Positions 8,638 through 17,131 of a stretch of 59,071 nt of DNA are shown here, piece by piece (the first letter of the stretch is position 1; the number at the start of each line of letters is the position of its first letter). Location: assembly GCA_030616475.1 (NCBI GenBank), contig JAUWXF010000004.1, positions 1 to 59,071 of the forward strand, in the 5' to 3' direction. The notes below the pieces were generated by a model. That model did no database searches and had not been told where the DNA came from. It saw only the letters and a list, made by a program, of their open reading frames with translations. The translations under genes and the position numbers were made by a program. The stretch comes from Desulfobacterales bacterium (lineage in GTDB: Bacteria > Desulfobacterota > Desulfobacteria > Desulfobacterales > C00003060).

Positions 8638-9456
8638 ATGACCAAACGGGTCCACAAGGCAGCGCGACGTGTTGAAAACGGGCGACTGGCTTATTATTTG
8701 AAAGCTGCGAATGCCGGTTTTTGGGAGCGGCACTGGCAGCACCATTTTTCCCCTGAAATTTACCATCAGGCGGAGTTGGGCAGGCTGGGGGAGTTCGTTG
8801 AAAAACCTTTCACCCGTTGGCTGCCGCCTCAAGGGCGCATTTTGGAGGCGGGATGCGGTTTAGGACACTTGGTTCTAGCATTGAGGGCGCGAGGATATGA
8901 TGCGGAAGGTGTCGAAATGTCGTCGGCTGTGGTGGAATTGGTAAAACACTGCCGTTCAAATCTCCCTATTCGTTCCGGTGATGTGGCGTGCCTCAACGTG
9001 CCAGACGGGTATTACATGGGCTATATCTCACTCGGAGTTGTTGAGCACCGGAAGGAGGGCCCTGAGCCATTTCTAAAAGAGGCATGGCGCATCTTGAAAC
9101 CTGGGGGTGTCGCTCTGGTATCAGTGCCATGGTTCAACCCAATGCGCCTTTGGAAAGGACGCCTCGGGTTTTACCGAGGCGCTACCGATGGTCTCGGGTT
9201 CTACCAGTACGCGTTCCCTGAAGAGGAGTTTTGCGAGCTCATGAGCCACTGTGGATTCGAAGTCGTGAACAGCACAAGTTACGACTCGATAAAAGGCTTA
9301 AAAGATGAAATTATGTTGCTACGTTGTATGCTGGGGAGTCAGATCATCGGAGGATATGTTAAAAGTTTGCTTCAAGCCTTCCTCAAGCGTTGTCCGAAGC
9401 TTACACAACGTGTAGGACACATGCTGTTGGTGGTTGGGCGAAAGCCGGTCGAATGA
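8638..9456 (+). CDS. Class I SAM-dependent methyltransferase
   Basis: The 272-residue protein has motif I ILEAGCGLGHLV at about residue 67 and a post-motif LGVVEHRKEGPEPFLKEAWR segment, then LKPGGVALVSVPW, the classic Methyltransf_11/23 layout. A GGAGGG-like ribosome site lies about ten bases before the ATG. A 122-base spacer separates it from the preceding glycosyltransferase gene, one of the few gaps in this operon. It probably methylates a sugar or a lipid-linked intermediate of the same polymer. The acceptor cannot be read from sequence. Confidence 0.82.
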   Translation: MTKRVHKAARRVENGRLAYYLKAANAGFWERHWQHHFSPEIYHQAELGRLGEFVEKPFTRWLPPQGRILEAGCGLGHLVLALRARGYDAEGVEMSSAVVELVKHCRSNLPIRSGDVACLNVPDGYYMGYISLGVVEHRKEGPEPFLKEAWRILKPGGVALVSVPWFNPMRLWKGRLGFYRGATDGLGFYQYAFPEEEFCELMSHCGFEVVNSTSYDSIKGLKDEIMLLRCMLGSQIIGGYVKSLLQAFLKRCPKLTQRVGHMLLVVGRKPVE

Positions 9457-9460
9457 TTGA

Positions 9461-10582
9461 ATGATGGCGCTGGAAGATTTGCATCTTGCGCTGTTCTTCA
9501 CGAGAGGTATCTCGTTGAAGACCTGGGATGATATCGGGCTGCTGGATCGAGAGGTTGCGCTGTATCGAGCCCTGCGTTCGCACCTGCGAAGCATCTCGTT
9601 TGTTACCTATGGCGACGCCCGAGATCTGGTCTACGCCAAACGGCTGGACGGCATCAGGGTTGTCTGCAACAGATGGAAGCTGCCCAAGTGCTTCTATACT
9701 AGGCTTATCTCCCACCTGTATCCGATGTCATGGCGGGGAGAAGTGGTATTCAGGAGCAACCAGGTACGAGGCGCGGATATTCCCTTACGATCGGCCCTCC
9801 GCTTTGGGAAGAAATTTATCGCCCGTTGTGGGTATTTGCCTTCCAACATAGAAAGATGGCGTTACGGTGGAGTATCGCACGAGGTGCAAAGAGCGCAGCA
9901 GTTGGAGGCGAAAGTTTTTCAAGCTGCAGACCGAGTTGTCGTCACAACTGCTGCCATCCGTCAAACCATCGTCGAACGATATGGTGTTGAAAAAGAAAAA
10001 GTGCGTATCATACCCAATTACGTGGATACTCTGAGGTTTAGGCCTTTACCGGTTTCTAGGCAGAACAACCTGTTGTGCTGCGTGGGGCGTTTGGAAAAGG
10101 AAAAGAATATTCAATCATTGTTGGACGCTATCACCGGCTTAGATGTTGAGTTGGCTGTGATCGGTGGGGGTGACTTGAGGGAGGCATTGATAGCAAGAGC
10201 CCAAAAGAACAGATTGCCAGTTCATTTCTTGGGGAACGTGGCCAACGCGGAACTCCCTGCCTATTTGAACAAGGCCTCTGCATTTATCCTGCCTTCTCAC
10301 ATCGAGCATCATCCCAAGGCCTTGCTCGAAGCCATGGCGTGCGGGGTTCCCGTAATCGGCACAAATGTGCCCGGTATCAGGGAGCTTATTGCTCATGGTG
10401 AAACTGGTTATTTGTGTGATACATCGCCCGAAGGAATAAGCACAGCTATTCAAGATGTCCTGGCAGACGCTGATCTCCGAGCACGCATGGGCCGCAATGC
10501 AAGAGAGTTTGTGGTGGAGCACTTTGCGCTGGAAAAAATCGTAAAAATGGAGCTGGCTCTGTTGGAGGAGCTGGTGGAATGA
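9461..10582 (+). CDS. GT4-family glycosyltransferase
   Basis: The 373-residue protein is a GT-B enzyme: the middle PNYVDTLRFRP junction, the donor-site strand LLCCVGRLEKEKNIQSLLDA, and the signature EHHPKALLEAMACGVPVIGT with the E-x7-E pattern. Length and layout are normal for GT4. ATG at 9461 (second ATG at 9464) lies four bases after the methyltransferase stop. No membrane segment is evident. One step in polysaccharide assembly; sugar specificity unknown. Confidence 0.9.
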   Translation: MMALEDLHLALFFTRGISLKTWDDIGLLDREVALYRALRSHLRSISFVTYGDARDLVYAKRLDGIRVVCNRWKLPKCFYTRLISHLYPMSWRGEVVFRSNQVRGADIPLRSALRFGKKFIARCGYLPSNIERWRYGGVSHEVQRAQQLEAKVFQAADRVVVTTAAIRQTIVERYGVEKEKVRIIPNYVDTLRFRPLPVSRQNNLLCCVGRLEKEKNIQSLLDAITGLDVELAVIGGGDLREALIARAQKNRLPVHFLGNVANAELPAYLNKASAFILPSHIEHHPKALLEAMACGVPVIGTNVPGIRELIAHGETGYLCDTSPEGISTAIQDVLADADLRARMGRNAREFVVEHFALEKIVKMELALLEELVE

Positions 10583-10638
10583 AGGCCAATCGAAGACAAG
10601 CGATTGGTGACAAGACTGAAGTTTGAGGAATTACGACT

Positions 10639-11430
10639 TTGGCCATAATTCTAAGCCGGGCAGGTCATTTCATCGTATGCGGCACACGCGAGTTGATTAA
10701 ACACATCTTGATCCGGGGGATGTTGTGCTTATCTACTCGGCATTTAGAGCTTCTCATTAACCGGCTTGTGACCTGGCGGGTAGCAGCATTGCCGGCCGAT
10801 GAGGCCCTACGCTTTTTGTTTCGGCTGGACTCAGCGCTTTACCGACTTGAAGGTCAGAAGGCAATAGAATACGAAGGAGGCGTTCACACAAAGCACCGCC
10901 ATACAGGTTACCATGATTTCTTTGTAAGCAGGATTCGCCGGGATGAAAGGGTGTTGGACATCGGTTGCGGTGTTGGGGCGGTGGCGTACGATGTAGCAGA
11001 AAAAGCCGGTGCCCATGTTGTAGGCATAGATCTCGACCCCAACAACATTGCTAAGGCCCGAAACCGTTACAGCCATCCTCGAGTTGAATACCGTGTCGGC
11101 AACGTCCTGGAAGATGTTGTTGCTGGCCCCTTTGACGTTGTTATTCTGTCAAACATACTGGAGCACCTGCCGGAGCGTCCGGCATTTCTCCGTCATCTGA
11201 TAGAAGTGACTCAACCCTCACGAATCTTTATTCGTGTGCCCCTCTTCGAGCGAGACTGGCGCGTCCCCCTTAAGCAAGAGCTGGGTGTGGAGTGGCGGTT
11301 AGACTCGACTCACAAGACTGAATATACCCTGGAATCGTTCAATGAAGAAATAGCTACTGCCGGGTTAGCTGTTTCATACAAAGAGGTGCGGTGGGGAGAG
11401 ATTTGGGCAGAGGTGGTGCCGCATGAGTAG
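10639..11430 (+). CDS. Class I SAM-dependent methyltransferase
   Basis: The 263-residue protein has motif I VLDIGCGVGAVAYD near residue 99, acidic residue GIDLDPNNIAKAR, and the post-motif LSNILEHLPERPAFLRHL. It begins at a TTG (10639); the roughly 85 N-terminal residues are rich in hydrophobics and arginine and may contact acceptor or membrane. An alternative start further in is possible because the TTG has no clear ribosome site. The 3' end overlaps the next glycosyltransferase by eight bases. Probably a sugar O-methyltransferase of the locus. Confidence 0.8.
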   Translation: MAIILSRAGHFIVCGTRELIKHILIRGMLCLSTRHLELLINRLVTWRVAALPADEALRFLFRLDSALYRLEGQKAIEYEGGVHTKHRHTGYHDFFVSRIRRDERVLDIGCGVGAVAYDVAEKAGAHVVGIDLDPNNIAKARNRYSHPRVEYRVGNVLEDVVAGPFDVVILSNILEHLPERPAFLRHLIEVTQPSRIFIRVPLFERDWRVPLKQELGVEWRLDSTHKTEYTLESFNEEIATAGLAVSYKEVRWGEIWAEVVPHE

Positions 11431-12469
11431 GCCCAGGGTCAGCGTATTGATGAGTGTTTACAACGGTGAGCGCTACTTGCGCGAGTCAGTGGAGAGTATC
11501 CTGAACCAGACGTTCAAGGATTTTGAATTCATTATCGTGGACGATGCTTCCGAAGATGCCAGCCTTGAAATCCTCGAAACATATCGTAGGAAGGACACGA
11601 GGATTCGCTTAGTGCAAAACGCGAATAACATTGGGCTGACGAGTTCACTCAACAAGGTCATCCAAATGAGCCGTGGTGACTACCTCGCGCGGCAGGACGC
11701 GGACGATATCTCTGAGTCAGAGCGTCTGGTTTTTCAACTGCGCTTCCTAGAGGATTATCCAGACGTGGGAGTTTTGGGGACATGGGTGGCCTACGTTGAC
11801 AAACAAGGTCAACGAACAGGCATATGGCAAACTCCTACGACACCATCGCTGGTCAGGTGGTCCTTGTTTTTTGGCAATTCCATAGCACATCCGTCTGTAA
11901 TGCTCAGAAGTTCCCTGGTTGAGGGAGGCGTGGCCTATCGCCCTGAAATTTCATACGCGCAGGATTATGACCTGTGGGTCCGATTAAGTGCAAAGACCCA
12001 GCTTACCAACCTGCCGGAGATCCTTTATTTGAGGCGCGTTCACGAGGAGATGATAGGCGTTAAGCACTATGAGCAGCAGGATCAGACAGTCAGAGTGGTG
12101 ATGCGGCAAGCTATCATGAAAGTATTAGGAGAGGAAGTTTCGGATGTTCTAATTGGGAGACTCTGGCATTCAAGTCGGGGTGAACTTCTGCACACTCCTG
12201 CACACCTTGAAGCCGTAGCTACGCTCATTTTGGATCTTTATCGAATTTTCAGCACAAAGAATACGTTTGGCGCGGGTGAACTCGCAGAGGTGAAAAAGGA
12301 CGTTGTGCGCAGACTCAAAAACCTTGCCTTATCCCACGTAGGCCAACAGCCATCGGCTGCGTGCCGAGTTCTGTGGCAATCGATTCTCCTGGAGCGAGGA
12401 CTTCCCGTTACGACATGTCTTAAGATGATGTACAGATTTCTTGCAGCAAAGTTGAAGAACCTGCCATGA
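11423..12469 (+). CDS. GT2-family glycosyltransferase (GT-A fold)
   Basis: The 348-residue protein opens with VSVLMSVYNGERYLRESVES and IIVDDASEDASLEIL, the nucleotide-binding half of GT-A GT2 enzymes, then RQDADDIS, which supplies the metal-binding DxD. It is cytoplasmic by sequence. It starts inside the previous methyltransferase gene (8-base overlap) and ends in a four-base overlap with the next GT2 gene, so three products are probably translationally coupled. Likely adds a hexose to the growing polymer; donor unknown. Confidence 0.9.
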   Translation: MSRPRVSVLMSVYNGERYLRESVESILNQTFKDFEFIIVDDASEDASLEILETYRRKDTRIRLVQNANNIGLTSSLNKVIQMSRGDYLARQDADDISESERLVFQLRFLEDYPDVGVLGTWVAYVDKQGQRTGIWQTPTTPSLVRWSLFFGNSIAHPSVMLRSSLVEGGVAYRPEISYAQDYDLWVRLSAKTQLTNLPEILYLRRVHEEMIGVKHYEQQDQTVRVVMRQAIMKVLGEEVSDVLIGRLWHSSRGELLHTPAHLEAVATLILDLYRIFSTKNTFGAGELAEVKKDVVRRLKNLALSHVGQQPSAACRVLWQSILLERGLPVTTCLKMMYRFLAAKLKNLP

Positions 12470-13416
12470 TTCCCATATCGGCTATCATTTGTACCTATAA
12501 TCGATCAAAAATGCTGGCTGGGGCGTTGGAAAGCCTTGTTCAGCAGTCGCTAGATACCAAAGAGTATGAAATAATGGTTGTGGACAATGCCTCTATGGAT
12601 CAGACGCCAAGGGTTGTACGAACCTTCCAGGAAAAGTATTCAGAGCACACTATCAGTCGGATTTATGAACCCAAACAGGGGCTGGGATATGCTCGCAATG
12701 CCGCATTGAAGCATGCTCATGGAAAGTATGTGGCTTACCTGGACGACGATGCTAGGGCTAAGCGCGATTGGTTGAAGAAGGCAGTGGAGCTCTTTGAGAC
12801 TATCAAGCCCACGCCCATCTGCGTAGGGGGGCCTATCTGGCCATCTTATCGCGACGATAAACCGGCATGGTTCAAGGATGGATACGAGATAAGATCCTGG
12901 GGAGATAAGGCGCGCTTTCTTAACAAGGGTGAAGAGTTTTCGGGATCAAACATGATCTTTACAAAAGGCTTAATTGAGAAATACGGCGGCTTTGACGAGA
13001 GAGTCGGAATGGAGGGGAGACATTTATCCTTTGGGGAAGAAAGCAGCCTTTTTGAGAAGATCTGGAAATATAGGGGCGATGATACACATTTATTTTACTA
13101 CTGCCCTAAACTTATAGTTTATCACTCAGTTCCCGGTTACAAGATGACCGTTTCTTATCAACTAAGGAGGCGATTCGCCCAAGGACAAGCATGGCAACTT
13201 CGGCAGCCGCCTAAATCGATATGCTGCAAGTTTGGACTATCTGTCAGAGAGTTTGCTAATATTGTTTGGTTCTGTCTGCGGGGCATCGCCCGACGAAGAG
13301 AGTATGACCGATTTCAAAGCTGGATGGTCGAATGTTTTTCACCTGCTGCTTACCACGGAGGGCGTCTTTTACAAGTGCCGGGACTCATGATACGCCTGAA
13401 AAGTCGAGTAGAGTGA
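12466..13416 (+). CDS. GT2-family glycosyltransferase
   Basis: The 316-residue protein has ISAIICTYNRSKMLAGALES and VVDNASMDQTPRVV at the N-terminus and the metal site YLDDDARAKRDWL near residue 95, all standard for GT-A GT2 enzymes. A GFDERVGMEGRHLSFGEES segment matches the acceptor/catalytic-base region (E, D) of the family. ATGA overlap with the preceding gene. After its stop there is an 89-base gap and the next genes look richer in A/T, so this may end one transcription or acquisition block. Confidence 0.9.
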   Translation: MIPISAIICTYNRSKMLAGALESLVQQSLDTKEYEIMVVDNASMDQTPRVVRTFQEKYSEHTISRIYEPKQGLGYARNAALKHAHGKYVAYLDDDARAKRDWLKKAVELFETIKPTPICVGGPIWPSYRDDKPAWFKDGYEIRSWGDKARFLNKGEEFSGSNMIFTKGLIEKYGGFDERVGMEGRHLSFGEESSLFEKIWKYRGDDTHLFYYCPKLIVYHSVPGYKMTVSYQLRRRFAQGQAWQLRQPPKSICCKFGLSVREFANIVWFCLRGIARRREYDRFQSWMVECFSPAAYHGGRLLQVPGLMIRLKSRVE

Positions 13417-13505
13417 AAGAGTCCAGCACACGAAATGGCCTGCTGATGGTTTTGCAAAGCTCTCAGGCCGTTTTGAGAGTTCTGAGCTGGAAATAAGTTT
13501 AGATT

Positions 13506-14825
13506 ATGAAAAGGGTGCTAGTAATTACCTTTCCCTTTCCTCCAGCAGGAGGAGGAGGCGTACAGCGCACTGCAAAATATATGAAATATTTGCAGCATTT
13601 CGGATGGGAACCAATTGTTTTGACGGTGAAGGAAAAATATTATGATCTTGTCGATGAAACGCTGTTGAGTGATATTCCGAAGTACACCTATGTCTATCGG
13701 ACCCGAATGATAAACATCGATAAATTATCCAAGCGCTATATCCAGAGCGCAATGGGAGATAGCTTTTCCACATACAAGAGACCGGATTTTGGAGTGTCGA
13801 TATATCCCAGGGAAATGTTGACTTTTATTCTAAAAACATTATCGCACCATCTTATTGTTCCAGATTACCAAATTGGTTGGATTCCTTTTGCAGTATTTAA
13901 GGGGGTGGAACTTTGCAAATCATTCAAGCCTGATGTTATTTATGTCACGGCCCCCCCATATTCAAGCTACTTTATCGCCCTCTTGCTCCACATAGTTTTT
14001 TCAATTCCATTCGTTGTCGATATGAGAGACGCCTGGAGTCTCAATCCTTGGCTGATGAAAGAAAAAACGCGGCTGAAACAGCATATGGAGCTCCTTTTAG
14101 AACATTTAATTATCAGACATGCTAGCAAGGTAATTTGTGTTCTGGCCCCTATGTATAAAGACTATAAGGCGCATTATCCCGAATACTACAGAAAGTTTAT
14201 CACTATCACAAATGGATTTGATGTCGACGACTTCAAAGGAGTGGTACCTATCAAAAGAGACGGCAGATTTAATATTGTTTACACAGGAAGGCTGCCAGCC
14301 CGTTGTTCTTTATCCTCTTTTTTCAATGCAGTGAAATTATTAGAAAAGACTCAGCCAGAGTTGGTAAGCAATATTCACATCACTTTTGTAGGAGAACTGA
14401 GTAAGGATAAGGAAGATATGTTGACGGCTTTGAGTGTGAACAGATATGTAACCTGCGCGGGATATGTTTCGCACGCAAAGAGCATCTCATACCTGAAAGG
14501 AGCCGACGTATTGCTATTACTGGGCAGAGGCGAAAATGACCGTGCTATGTTACCAGGCAAGGTTTTTGAATATATTGCTGCGAGAAAACCGATATTGGCT
14601 TTGATGGATCCCCATTGCGCAACCGCAAGAATCGTTCGTCATGCACCCGATCACAGGATCATTGCCAATGAGGATCAGAACGCTCAGCTTATAGCTTCAG
14701 CATTGAAGGGTTTATATCGGCAGTATTTTAACAAGAAGGTGGAGTTCCCGCCTTCCAATGAATACTTATGTTATTCAAGACGGAATTTGACATATCAGCT
14801 TTCCCAGGCCTTCAATACGGTATGA
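13506..14825 (+). CDS. GT4-like glycosyltransferase
   Basis: The 439-residue protein starts with VLVITFPFPPAGGGGVQRTA, a glycine-rich loop found in FwbB/WbuB-like GT4 enzymes, and carries an IVYTGRLPA donor strand and a C-terminal RAMLPGKVFEYIAARKPILA corresponding to the E-x7-E region (with one acidic residue altered by drift). About 40 residues longer than most GT4 proteins. Codons look more A/T-rich than those of the genes before position 13416. It overlaps the next glycosyltransferase by four bases. Sugar specificity unknown. Confidence 0.83.
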   Translation: MKRVLVITFPFPPAGGGGVQRTAKYMKYLQHFGWEPIVLTVKEKYYDLVDETLLSDIPKYTYVYRTRMINIDKLSKRYIQSAMGDSFSTYKRPDFGVSIYPREMLTFILKTLSHHLIVPDYQIGWIPFAVFKGVELCKSFKPDVIYVTAPPYSSYFIALLLHIVFSIPFVVDMRDAWSLNPWLMKEKTRLKQHMELLLEHLIIRHASKVICVLAPMYKDYKAHYPEYYRKFITITNGFDVDDFKGVVPIKRDGRFNIVYTGRLPARCSLSSFFNAVKLLEKTQPELVSNIHITFVGELSKDKEDMLTALSVNRYVTCAGYVSHAKSISYLKGADVLLLLGRGENDRAMLPGKVFEYIAARKPILALMDPHCATARIVRHAPDHRIIANEDQNAQLIASALKGLYRQYFNKKVEFPPSNEYLCYSRRNLTYQLSQAFNTV

Positions 14826-15928
14826 ACCGCGTCAGGATCCTTTATTGTATAGACAATTTTGAGCCTGATGGAGCGCAACGGCAATTGGTGGATCTCGTAA
14901 GAAACATCGATCAAGCTCTATATGATATTTCTGTATATGGAATTCGTAGCGGTTCTCTGCGAAAAGAAATTGAGGCTTCGGGTGTTCCCGTAGACGTTAT
15001 CGGGAAATGTGGATGGTGGGAGTTTCCACTGGTTGTATATAAGATGCTGAAATATATCCGAAGGAAGAGACCCGCTATTTTGCAAAGCTCTTTGTTCTAT
15101 ACCAATTTTATATCAAGCTTGATTGGCAAATTACTGAGAGTTCCAGTTGTTATAAGTGTCCAACATATTATGTATGAGGATAATCTGTCATGCTGGATGA
15201 AATCATTTGCTTTGGTTACGACGAGGCTGTCAGATGTTACAGTGACTGTATTTAAAAAGGAGAGTATTTTTAACCGGCGTGTTCATGGAATCGTATCAAT
15301 CCCCAATGGTATTGATGTTAGGGGGTTCTATATTGAGATAGATAGAGATGAGTTGCGAAAGAGGTATGGGTTCACCCATGAAGATATAATACTATTTTCC
15401 GCGGGAAGGCTATCTCCACAAAAAGGGCACAAGTATCTTATTGAAGCGATTTCAATCTTGAAAAGGTCATGTTCTCAAATCAGACTTTTGATTGCAGGAG
15501 ATGGTGACTTGCGAATTCAACTTGAAGAGCTTGTGTCTCATTTAGGTTTAAGCTCAAACGTCATCTTTCTCGGCAGAAGGCAGGATATGCCGTTATTGTA
15601 CCAATTGAGCGACATTTTTGTTCTGCCGTCCGTTTACGAAGGATTCGGCTTAGTAGTGGCTGAGGCCATGGCGTCCCGAACACCGGTTATAGCCACGCAG
15701 GCTGTGAGCGTGACCAACCTGATAGAGGATAACAAAACTGGCTTTTTGGTACCAGTGAAGGATGCCGTGGCAATCGCGGAAAAGGTGAAATGGATCTTAG
15801 AGCATCCAACGCTTACACAAGATGTAGTCGATGCAGGTTACAAGAGAGTCGAATCGTCATTTTCCAGCGAATTAATGGCAAAACGATATATGGAGCTTTA
15901 CCAGGAATTACTGTCGAGGAAAACTTAG
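14822..15928 (+). CDS. GT4-family glycosyltransferase
   Basis: The 368-residue protein has the N-terminal loop NFEPDGAQRQLVDLVRNI, the inter-domain PNGIDVRGF, the donor strand LFSAGRLSPQKGHKYLIEAI and the signature PSVYEGFGLVVAEAMASRTP with both glutamates of E-x7-E. It is a textbook GT4 enzyme. The ATG at 14822 overlaps the preceding TGA; the open frame begins earlier but inside the upstream gene. It acts at the cytoplasmic membrane face in polymer assembly. Confidence 0.92.
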   Translation: MNRVRILYCIDNFEPDGAQRQLVDLVRNIDQALYDISVYGIRSGSLRKEIEASGVPVDVIGKCGWWEFPLVVYKMLKYIRRKRPAILQSSLFYTNFISSLIGKLLRVPVVISVQHIMYEDNLSCWMKSFALVTTRLSDVTVTVFKKESIFNRRVHGIVSIPNGIDVRGFYIEIDRDELRKRYGFTHEDIILFSAGRLSPQKGHKYLIEAISILKRSCSQIRLLIAGDGDLRIQLEELVSHLGLSSNVIFLGRRQDMPLLYQLSDIFVLPSVYEGFGLVVAEAMASRTPVIATQAVSVTNLIEDNKTGFLVPVKDAVAIAEKVKWILEHPTLTQDVVDAGYKRVESSFSSELMAKRYMELYQELLSRKT

Positions 15929-16060
15929 ATCCTATTGCCTGATGGACAAAAGATGAGATCGATTGCATGAAGCTGCCGAGGTCTCAGCCCTATTGAGCCC
16001 GCTAACGCGGTTTGTGAATTCAGAACGCAGTGGTTGTTGTAAGTAAATCTGAGGTCAAAG

Positions 16061-17074
16061 GTGAAAAGTGAATATCTTGTTTATTTGGTGTGCCCCAAAT
16101 GTGAAGGCGGCTTTGAAATAAGCAAAATATATGACATCAATAACGATGAAATCAGATCAGGACTATTATTGTGTTCAAGATGCGGTGCAAGCTATGAGAT
16201 TATCCGGAGCATACCGAGGTTCGTCCCAATAGAGAACTATGCATCCGGATTTGGGTTAGAGTGGACAAAACACAAAAAAACACAGTACGATACATACACC
16301 GGGCTCAAGTTGTCGGAACAAAGATTCTTTGAGGAAACAAAATGGGATAGGAATTTGCAGGGAGAAAGTATTTTGGAAGTAGGCAGTGGGGCTGGGAGAT
16401 TTACCGAACAAGCTGCCAAGACTGGCGCCTTTATTGTTAGCATGGATTACAGTTATTCTGTTGACACCAACTATGAGATGAATGGTCATAATGGAAATGT
16501 ATTTATCGTTCAAGCTGACATTTATTCAATGCCTTTTAAAAAGGCATTGTTTGACAAGCTGTTCTGCATGGGTGTTCTTCAACACACACCGGATCCATGT
16601 AAAGCATTTATGTCTCTTTTGCCTTATGTAAAGGATGGGGGTAGCTTGGTTATTGATGTTTATAAGAAAACGATATCCGTCTATCTGGCTGGCAAATATT
16701 ATGTGAGACCTCTCACTAGAAATATAGATCCAGAGAAGCTCTACAAATTGACAAAGAGATATGTAGACTTTATGTGGCCTATATGTTCTCAAATCAGAAG
16801 AATTCCTAAAGTTGGCAGGATGATTAATTGGGCACTATTAGTTGCTGACTACAGCAATCGCGGATTAAAAGGGCAACTTCTGAAAGAATGGGCATATCTG
16901 GATACATTTGACATGCTATCACCACACTATGATTATCCGCAGTCCATTCGAGCAGTGAAAAAATGGTTCCAGAAAGCTGGGTTGGCTGATGTTGAAGTTA
17001 AATATGGTTACAATGGCATAGAAGGGCGCGGAAGGGTTGTAAGAAGAAAAGCCTCTCTATCCAGTCAGGAATAG
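16061..17074 (+). CDS. SAM methyltransferase with N-terminal zinc ribbon
   Basis: The 337-residue protein begins with a Trm112-like zinc ribbon: CPKCEGG near residue 11 and CSRCGASYEI near residue 38 give four cysteines. Motif I ILEVGSGAGRFTEQAAKTG follows near residue 107, then a MGVLQHTPDP segment, as in glycan- and quinone-type methyltransferases. The GTG start at 16061 is supported by GAGG about seven bases upstream. A 132-base gap separates it from the previous gene. Gene composition is A/T-rich like 13506-15928. Likely modifies a sugar; acceptor unknown. Confidence 0.83.
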   Translation: MKSEYLVYLVCPKCEGGFEISKIYDINNDEIRSGLLLCSRCGASYEIIRSIPRFVPIENYASGFGLEWTKHKKTQYDTYTGLKLSEQRFFEETKWDRNLQGESILEVGSGAGRFTEQAAKTGAFIVSMDYSYSVDTNYEMNGHNGNVFIVQADIYSMPFKKALFDKLFCMGVLQHTPDPCKAFMSLLPYVKDGGSLVIDVYKKTISVYLAGKYYVRPLTRNIDPEKLYKLTKRYVDFMWPICSQIRRIPKVGRMINWALLVADYSNRGLKGQLLKEWAYLDTFDMLSPHYDYPQSIRAVKKWFQKAGLADVEVKYGYNGIEGRGRVVRRKASLSSQE

Positions 17075-17131
17075 AGCCATGGAGTCCACTCTATCACATA
17101 GTTTTATCCAGAAGGCTATGGAGCTGGGTTG

